From the NCBI GenBank assembly GCA_027922465.2, contig BQMF02000432.1, positions 186,001-250,000 of the forward strand: DNA of 64,000 nucleotides. Direction: 5' to 3'. The stretch is from Turritopsis dohrnii. Taxonomy: Eukaryota; Cnidaria; Hydrozoa; Anthoathecata; Oceaniidae. How positions within the stretch are numbered: position 1 is the first letter of the stretch; each line of letters starts with the position of its first letter. The position numbers and the translations under genes are program-made. Positions 57,665 through 64,000 of this stretch are shown in pieces. The notes beneath the pieces are model-generated. The model did no database searches. It was not told where the DNA came from and was given only the letters and a program-made list of their open reading frames with translations.

Positions 57665-58055
57665 CAAACTTGTCATGACATAGATTTCCGAAGCAGTCTA
57701 ATGGAAAATGTTTTCGAGTCTAAATTTCCAGCAATGACTATCAGGTTGAAGAGAAAACAAATTTAACATTCATATGAAGACCACACGTTTTTTTTTATAA
57801 GCAACCAAGGTTGGAAGTTAGTACGTAATCATTACATAGCAATTTTAAGAAATGTGCTGTAGATATGCTAGTGGTGCATCTTTTCAAAACTATCATATTG
57901 CTAGTTTATCTCATTATCTCTACGGTGAGACGCAGTAAGTTATCCTGCAAAACTAATCAATTTCTTGTATATGTTTGAAAAACAGAGAAAGACACGCCAG
58001 GTTCAGCATGTTTCATACCTAGTTTTGATGGAGATATATCATTTCTCAACTTATT
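57665..58055. repeat. Right arm of the ~330-bp inverted repeat (partner 53363-53690)
   Basis: Reverse complement of the left arm. It adds roughly 60 bases near 57775-57835 that the left arm lacks. Confidence 0.8.
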
Positions 58056-58629
58056 ATGTTATAAACTTTTCAATCTATTGCTATGTATACAAATTCTTTC
58101 ATTAAAATTGTGCTTTTAATTATTACTTTTAGGATAATGTGTCATTGGATTTTCTTTTTGTTTGATTCTTTTTATTTATTTATTTTTTCAATATGGTCAT
58201 ATTATGATTAGGATTTCTTCTTCATTATACAACTGAAATCTTTTTCTTCTAGGTAAGATAAATAACAAAAAAGGATATCAATCAATCAAGAAATAAAACT
58301 CATGGTTTTAAATCTTGATGTTGGTGGATTGGAGAAGAACAGATTATACATTTATTTCACCAATTCATTTAGGATTGTTGTTTCATGTAACTTTGGAACA
58401 AAAGAAACAGAGTTGAAGGTATTGGTTTGTTTTTAATTCATATTTTGTAATCGGTTAAAAGGAGCTGATATTACGCATTTGATTTTTTTTCATGTTGATG
58501 TTTGGTTCTTTCCAGGAGAAATTCATTTTACTAAGCCTTTCTCTGCGGTTCATTGATTAAAACTGGTAAAAAAATGTACCTGAGTTAATAGTATATATAT
58601 ATATATTATGCTTTTAGCAGCATATATAT
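58056..58629. other. AT-rich stretch before the Penelope-like frame
   Basis: No gene supported. An (AT)n run at 58590-58606 and copies of ATATTATGCTTA (58605-58650) precede the open frame. This may be the 5' part of the Penelope-like element. Confidence 0.35.
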
Positions 58630-58653
58630 TATGCTTATATATTATGCTTAGCA

Positions 58654-58994
58654 TATTTAACGTCAATAGGACAAAGTGAGAATAAAAATAATACTAGTAC
58701 TTTGGGGGGTGGGCAAGATACTTTTTTATGTGAAAAAACCGTTTTACCTGATGATTTTAATAATGTAAATAATGTAGATAATGTAGATAATGTAGATAAT
58801 TTTGAAAATTTGTATGATAACAGTGGTAGGCTTAAGGGGACATTTGTTAGCCCGAATGTTTTGAATCTTTCTAATAGGCAGTTGTCCGAAGCTGAAATTT
58901 CCTTGCTCTCAAAAGGACTAAAATTCGTTCCTACACCTAATTTTTTGAATAAAACTATTATTAAAGAAGAACCACTGCGCCGACGTTACCAGTA
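58654..58994 (+). CDS. Penelope-like element, N-terminal part of the interrupted frame
   Basis: Open in the same frame as the main reverse transcriptase block. It includes VDNVDNVDNFENLYDNSG, then NLSNRQLSEAEISLLSKGLK and FVPTPNFLNKTIIKEEPL, a segment found upstream of the polymerase in related elements. The frame is open to about 58654, and the true start was not determined. It ends at the nested insertion. Confidence 0.7.
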
Positions 58995-59493
58995 TCCAGT
59001 GTTATACGCTTCCGCATATCTTTGCATACGGACATGTATGCCTTACTATGCGGAGTGTATGCGGAGTTGGTATGCGGAGATATTCATCTTGCATACGGAC
59101 ACTTTTGTATCCGGATGTATGCGGACTTTGCATATACTCCGCATATACTTGTTATATCTCCGCATATTCTTTGGATACCTTCAGCATAACTCCGCATATC
59201 GATTTGAGAAAATCCGCATATCAACTTCGCATATTAAATCCGGAATTCCGCATATCAACTCCTCATATCAGATTTTTTCCCGTTTTTTCCGTTTATTAAT
59301 GATAAGTCATTTACAGTACTTCATGTTTTTTCCAATATGAAAAATGATGACTTTAAATTAGTTTACATTTATCTATTCTTAACCAAACATAAAACAAGTA
59401 CAAGCTGTCTACAATCGAACCCGTGCAAATCAAGCTGCTTAACAAGACGGATTAACGGATTGACGGAGCTTGTGATACACACGAGTTCTCCTA

Positions 59494-59891
59494 TCAAAAT
59501 ATTTTTTCTGGAACTTTCGCAGATGGTTTGCGGTTTGATGGTTGTCCATATCGGACAGGTCCTCCTCTCCTTTCGTCTTCCTTTCTTACGAAGTCGCTCA
59601 GATCTTGTGTCCTCCACGGAATGGTTCGATGAGACTTGTAACCATCGTCATCACTCTCCACATCGCTCATCAACTCTGCAGTTACATCCTCCCATTCTTC
59701 TCCTTTAAAAAGCTAAAAAAGTAGCCAAAAAATAACTGGATTGTTCGAGAATATACTGTTCATAATTTAAGGTCACATTGAAAAAAATCACTTACTCGAT
59801 GTCGCCGTTGGACGCCTCTTTTCTTCTTCTTTTTCTTAAAGTGAAATAATAAGATAGTTATTATTATAACAAATATAAATAAGATTATCAT
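59494..59891 (-). CDS. Candidate spliced gene inside the nested transposon: hydrophobic/polybasic exon plus acidic exon
   Basis: Exon 59796-59891 (32 codons) starts MIILFIFVIIITILLF, then six lysines and RGVQRRHR, ending in front of GTAAGT. Exon 59494-59712 starts after TTTTTTAG in the same phase and gives 72 residues: GEEWEDVTAELMSDVESDDD, then SHRTIPWRTQDLSDF, to a stop. The lengths (96 and 219) are both multiples of three. The second part resembles, from memory, the 'acidic-then-WRS/T' C-terminus of a family often present in cnidarian transposons (C14orf93-like); this is weak. Upstream reverse-strand pieces (TRRREHEEEEEFSLVNEQ near 60460; DGVDVSRTDRDTISPLEMEI near 60060, ended by a TAA) may be earlier exons. 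Confidence 0.45.
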
Positions 59892-60744
59892 CAGTTGAAT
59901 AATTTATGTAAAAAGTTTAAGCAACCAACTATGAAAACAACTTACAGAAAGTTCAGTTGGGATGACAGTCCTACATGCAACGGCTTCATTTTTTTATGCC
60001 TTTTTCATGACACTAATTTCCATTTCCAAAGGCGAAATAGTGTCTCTATCTGTACGACTAACGTCGACTCCATCGACAAGTATCCTTCCTCCATGTGATC
60101 TTGAAGATCGTTAATTGCTCTAAATTGGGTAAGAAAAAATGGAACTTCATCATTTCAGTTATTATAACTTTTCTTCAAATAAGACTTATTATAATAACCT
60201 GATAACATCATTGTTTTTTGGCAGTTTTTTTATTATTTGTGGCGTCGATTTCCGCGACGACGGGTAACATCTTGATGCACTAAAATGTTGAAAAGCTAAG
60301 TTATTTCCTTCTTAAACGTTGTCTGTAACAAGCTTCTATTTACTATTAAGAGAAAAAATTACCCCGCCAGTAGTAAGATTGACTCTGACATTATTTCATT
60401 TGGTGGTGAACTAAATTGTTCATTTACTAAAGAAAATTCTTCCTCCTCTTCATGTTCACGTCGTCGAGTCAGCTGTTGTAGCCTATAAATGAAAATTTTA
60501 AAATTAAAGTATGTTTTTACGAATAGCTAAAACGGAAGAAAGCTATAACATATTTCAAGAAGTGGTTAAAGCGAGTAAACTCGAATAAATGAACTCGATT
60601 TTCTTACCAAGAATGCAATGCGACGACAAGCAAGTTGCACCTGCACGTGTGCAGTTGTTCTTTTCTTTTCAAGCAATGTGAAGGTCGGTAGCGTGTATGT
60701 GTGTTCGTATGTAATTTTAATAAATAGTATCAAATAGTATTACT

Positions 60745-60964
60745 ATGGTGCATTATTCAGGTAAGAACAACTTGTAGTATTTTTTGATTTTCAATGATTG
60801 TGTTTTTTAAAAAAAGTCATTTGAGCTTTTCATTTTTAGAAATTAACAGCAACAAAGAACAACTAAGAAATTGTAGTCTGTATGATGCAATAAATGATCA
60901 GAAGAAATCAACATATTTCTCAACTCGATTCTCAAAAGATGATGGTTCTCAAGACACATCCTAG
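60745..60964 (+). CDS. Candidate small two-exon gene inside the nested transposon
   Basis: Exon 60745-60760 codes for MVHYS and ends G|GTAAGA. An acceptor after TTTCATTTTTAG at 60839 gives an exon to the TAG at 60962-60964, with matching phase: EINSNKEQLRNCSLYDAIN onwards, 46 residues in all. It is divergent from the reverse-strand gene. No family recognised. It may be an upstream part of a longer spliced gene or chance. Confidence 0.3.
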
Positions 60965-60984
60965 AAAAATTAGACTAAGTGAAA

Positions 60985-62600
60985 ATTTCGAAAGGAGATA
61001 ATAATGGTAAATATTCAAGTTGTTCTTGGTGAACTGTCAATTCAAAAATGCAAAAACAGAAATACAGGTAAATAACTTATCTGTATCTGGAAAATGAAAA
61101 GGTCGAAAATTTTAAGATCAATTTAATTTAATTGATTAATTTTCTTAAAACATTTTATTCCAGCCAGGAAAATGGTATATGTGATTTAAAGATCTGGAAT
61201 TTTCTTTAAACACTTTTGTTTTCACTTCCCATTGTTATGTTTTTTTTTTGTGAAAATCAGTGAACAGTTCTTTAAATCTTGAGTTTCGAGAATATTACAT
61301 TTCTGTCAGGTGCTTTGTGTTAGGTGTTTTATGCTCTTCTCCTTACACGTTTTCTTTTTATAAGAAATCCGTTTACATGTAGAATCTCAAAAAATTAAAG
61401 TTTTACTACAACTGACTATTTCTTAAATAAGAAAGTTTTTTCCATGTTTGACTTCATATTTGAGGAAATTGTTTTGAAAGGTAAACTTCTGTTTAAATTG
61501 TGTTGTTACTAAGTTTCTTGTAGAAAAAAAAAACAAAAACGTTTACTCTTTTCTCGCATGTTTCTCGTCATAATTTTCGAATGTTCAAGTGTTCTTTTCT
61601 ATGTGCTCTGGGCAACTGGGATTTCGAAATTCTAAAAATAATTTTTCAAAGAATCAACGCTTTAATTTGTTAAGTTTTTGTTATACGTTGATAAAAAAAT
61701 TCCAGATCTTTATGAAAATTCTCTTATCCGAAAATTCAATGATATGTTCAATCAATTTCACAAACGCGATGTATATATCTCAAGCGATACAAACCACTCA
61801 ATGATTAAATATTTCACATGCAGAAAGTTGTCGTGAATCTAACATCAGGAATAACCTACTATGCTCTTTGTAACTTATCTTTCTCTTTTTAGATTGGATT
61901 TGCCATTTTGAGGAAAGAATTTTACATGAACTCGAAATACTTGAAAAAGCAATTTTACTGGAAATATTCTTGAAATAAGTTTTTTCTTCCCTGTGTCGTA
62001 ATCATTCACCCTAGATCCTAAAAATAACATGTGCACCTATTGCTCTTTAAGGTTACGGGTGTTTCAGTTTGCAGAAAGTTTCACTATCGGTATCGCTCGA
62101 CTATATCGGCCAGGCTTCAAGTGTAGGTATAAATACTTACGCATACCATTGATCGGGTGTTAACTTTCTTTTCTCCCCAGTTTTCTCATTTGGAAAGAGT
62201 AGTTTCGTGAAAAACGTTGTGAGTTCATCATTGGATAGCGATTCTTTTCACTTTTCGCGATAAGTTCTTCCCCCAAAAAACAAAGATTATTCAACAGAAA
62301 ACAAAAGCTTCAGATAAGAAACAACATTTGCGCAAGTCAACTAATTGTGGACAGTTTATATCATTCAGGGTGGCGGTACGACAACTGAGCACAGCTAATA
62401 TTTGCAAATGTCATAAAGGACAAGGAGATAAAGAGACAAGGAGCCAAAAGTTTTACGAATTGCAAATATGCAATGTCCTTATTATGAAAACGAATAAATT
62501 TTTGACATTGATACGAAGTATTTATTTGTGCATTCACTGTAATGTACCCCCGGTTTACACTCAACGGACAAGTCATGTGATTAAAAACGTCATCCGGGGG
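60985..62600. other. Interior of the nested transposon without recognised coding sequence
   Basis: AT-rich DNA with several GTAA and TTTCAG-like sites but no recognisable protein. If the element codes for a transposase, small exons could be hidden here. Confidence 0.4.
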
Positions 62601-62813
62601 AATATGCAATGGGTCCGCATATCTTTTTTTATACATATGCGATGTATCCGAAGTCCGCATACCATGTACAATTGGAATATGCTACGTATCCGATGTCCGC
62701 ATATCCTTCGCATAGATATCCGGAGTTATCCAGAACAAGAATACCATGCAGTTAGGATACCCTTCGCATAACTCCGCATATTGTACGTATGCGGAATTCT
62801 GCATTCACTGGGA

Positions 62814-64000
62814 TATTGGAGCCGTTTACGCAGTGAACTTGAGAAGTTTGGCAGAATTTTGAGACTCAAGTGGCATTTTCGAAATGAAGAGAGTTCTGGC
62901 GACTACAATCCTTTCCGTCCAAAATCAAAATTTAATCCAAAAGGGAAGGATGCAGCGATCGAAATTTACCTAAGTCGTCTGGAGGAGGAAATTTTAGCTT
63001 TAGATACGAAACTTTCTTACTCTAATTTAACTAGGAAGGAAAGAGAGGCTTTAAGATCTTTGAAGGATGATCCCAATATCATCATCAAGGAGGCTGACAA
63101 AGGTTCGGCAGTTGTGATTTGGGACAGGGAGGACTACCTTAAGGAAGCAGAATCACAGCTTGGGGATAGTAATACATATGAAGAATTGTTTGGTAATTAT
63201 GTCAGTCCTCTAGTGAAGGTAATTGGGCAATGTCTTTCAAAGATCAGTTCTAGAGGAGATGTGTCCAAACAAACGCTTGAATATTTTAAAGTAGAAACGC
63301 CCAGAATTGGTCGTTTATATATGCTACCCAAGATCCATAAGCGGCTTCACAATGTCCCTGGGCGCCCCGTAATTTCTAACTCCGGGTATTTTACGGAAAA
63401 TATTTCAGCGTTTGTTGACTACCACCTGAAGCCACTTTCTAAACAGGTGAAATCGTACGTCCAGGACACAAACGATTTTTTGAGGAAGCTAGAAAACCTT
63501 AAGGAACTGCCTAAAAATGCTTTGCTTTGTACGTTTGATGTTGTCGGCTTGTACCCTAATATTCCCCACGATGAAGGGTTGGCAGCTGTTAAGGAAGCAC
63601 TTGATACCAGGGAGGATAAGACTATTTCCACAGAGAGCCTGGTAGAGCTTACTGAACTCAAAAACAACATCTTCGAGCATAATAGTAGATTTTTTAAACA
63701 AAAACAAGGTACTGCCATCGGTACCAAAATGGCGCCACCTTATGCCATTCTTTTCATGGATCAACTAGAACGAAAGATACTTGAAAAGTCTGACCTTAAA
63801 CCTTCAGTTTGGTGGCGTTATATTGATGACATTTTTTTGATTTGGGAACATGGGGAGGAAAGTTTGAAACAGTTCCTTGAGTACCTTAACAGTTGCCACC
63901 CCACTATTAAATTTACCGCTAATTATTCACCAGATAGTATTGATTTTCTCGATGTCAGGGTGATTCGTCGGGGCAAAAAACTTGTCACTGACCTCTTTGT
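62814..64000 (+). CDS. Penelope-like reverse transcriptase, main part (partial, no stop before window end)
   Basis: About 395 codons are open from the junction to the window edge. Motifs in order: LRLKWHFRNEESSGDYNPFR; IIKEADKGSAVVIWDREDYL; GRLYMLPKIHKRLHNVPGRP; the catalytic motif A, CTFDVVGLYPNIPHDEGL; QGTAIGTKMAPPYAILFMDQ; and the catalytic WWRYIDDIFLIW near 63830. The 'LPKIHK', 'GLYPNIP' and 'RYIDDIF' signatures are typical of Penelope-like elements. The GIY-YIG endonuclease expected downstream lies outside the window. The N-terminal part is at 58654-58994, beyond the nested transposon. Apart from that insertion no lesion is seen. Confidence 0.92.

Larger units (their letters stand above)
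58995..62813. mobile_element. 3.8-kb DNA transposon nested in the Penelope-like frame, with TCCGCATA subterminal repeats
   Basis: The left end TCCAGTGTTATACGC and the right end in reverse complement (TCCCAGTGAATGCAG) share the core CAGTG. TAT lies on both sides (58993-58995 and 62814-62816), so the target duplication is TA or TAT. Removing the insert restores Tyr-Gln-Tyr-Trp-Ser in the host frame. More than a dozen copies of CCGCATA or its complement fill the first ~290 and last ~220 bases. Inside are candidate spliced genes on both strands. No DDE triad was recognised, so the superfamily is open and the element may be non-autonomous. Confidence 0.85.
58654..64000 (+). mobile_element. Penelope-like retroelement, split by a nested DNA transposon, running off the window
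   Basis: Coding parts are at 58654-58994 and 62814-64000. They join in one frame when 58995-62813 plus one copy of the TA/TAT duplication is removed. The reverse transcriptase is of Penelope type. The nested element entered after the retroelement and is the only lesion visible in the part shown, so both insertions are young. Confidence 0.85.

Noticed and set aside
58702..59340. A single 212-codon frame covering the Penelope N-terminus and beyond.
   Set aside because: From 58995 on it reads through the ends of the nested transposon. Only the part up to 58994 belongs to the retroelement.
59997..60110. A reverse-strand frame reading GGRILVDGVDVSRTDR looks like the 'GxIxIDGxDIS' block of ABC transporters.
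   Set aside because: No Walker A, signature or Walker B motif lies nearby, and a TAA follows within 25 codons. It is probably an exon of the nested element or chance.
62328..62771. A 147-codon forward frame.
   Set aside because: Its second half is the CCGCATA-rich subterminal repeat region of the nested transposon, so it is probably non-coding.

Overview
The window looks like a transposon-rich, AT-rich animal genome, most likely a cnidarian and perhaps a hydrozoan. That placement is an inference. It rests on spliced genes with GT/AG introns, on the mix of LINE, Penelope-like, pogo, P-element, ISL2EU-like, MULE-like and many MITE remnants, and on two secreted precursors with an acidic pro-region followed by a cationic core, a layout known from Hydra arminins. 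No operons, rRNA or tRNA genes were recognised.

Layout. 0-3.1 kb: a decayed multicopy transposon-type gene that still shows its last intron. 4.0-4.8 kb: a truncated paralogue of a small membrane-protein gene whose longer copy lies at 25.6 kb. 5.5-9.8 kb: a reverse-strand LINE bounded by an exact 43-bp target-site duplication. 10.4-13.3 kb: a two-gene ISL2EU-type element (THAP/DDE transposase facing a YqaJ nuclease with PHD finger). 14.7-21.0 kb: four tandem copies of a ~1.6-kb non-coding unit in a dimeric higher-order pattern. 21-30 kb: a MULE-like remnant, a MITE, the membrane-protein gene and a second THAP/DDE remnant. 30-37 kb: MITEs, retroelement and Tc1-like fragments, and a LINE interrupted by another LINE. 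37.9-39.0 kb: an intact single-exon O-methyltransferase gene. 39.8-43.0 kb: a complete pogo/Tigger-like element with 25-bp terminal inverted repeats that also carries a divergent gene for a HIRAN-like protein. 43-50 kb: LINE remnants, three foldback MITEs with related ends, and a P-element-like transposon flanked by 33-bp direct repeats.

50.1-54.8 kb holds the most interesting host-like locus: two tandem, three-exon, reverse-strand genes (140 and 125 residues) for secreted precursors with signal peptide, acidic pro-segment, very basic tryptophan-containing core and a shared Gly-Asp-Glu-Lys motif. Each has a TATA-like box about 40 bp upstream of its ATG and all four introns are phase 1. They look like antimicrobial-peptide precursors. 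A 120-bp-arm palindrome lies between them and a ~330-bp inverted repeat brackets the second.

55-58 kb has P-element/THAP9-like remnants on both strands and a C2H2-finger exon. 58.6 kb to the window end is a Penelope-like element whose reverse transcriptase frame is open to the edge. It is interrupted by a 3.8-kb DNA element (58995-62813) that inserted with a TA or TAT duplication; removing the insert rejoins the frame. The insert carries candidate spliced genes of its own.

Most open frames in the window are transposon-derived and broken. The plausible host genes are the O-methyltransferase, the ~164-residue membrane protein and the two cationic-peptide precursors. All splice models are read by eye and have no transcript support here.
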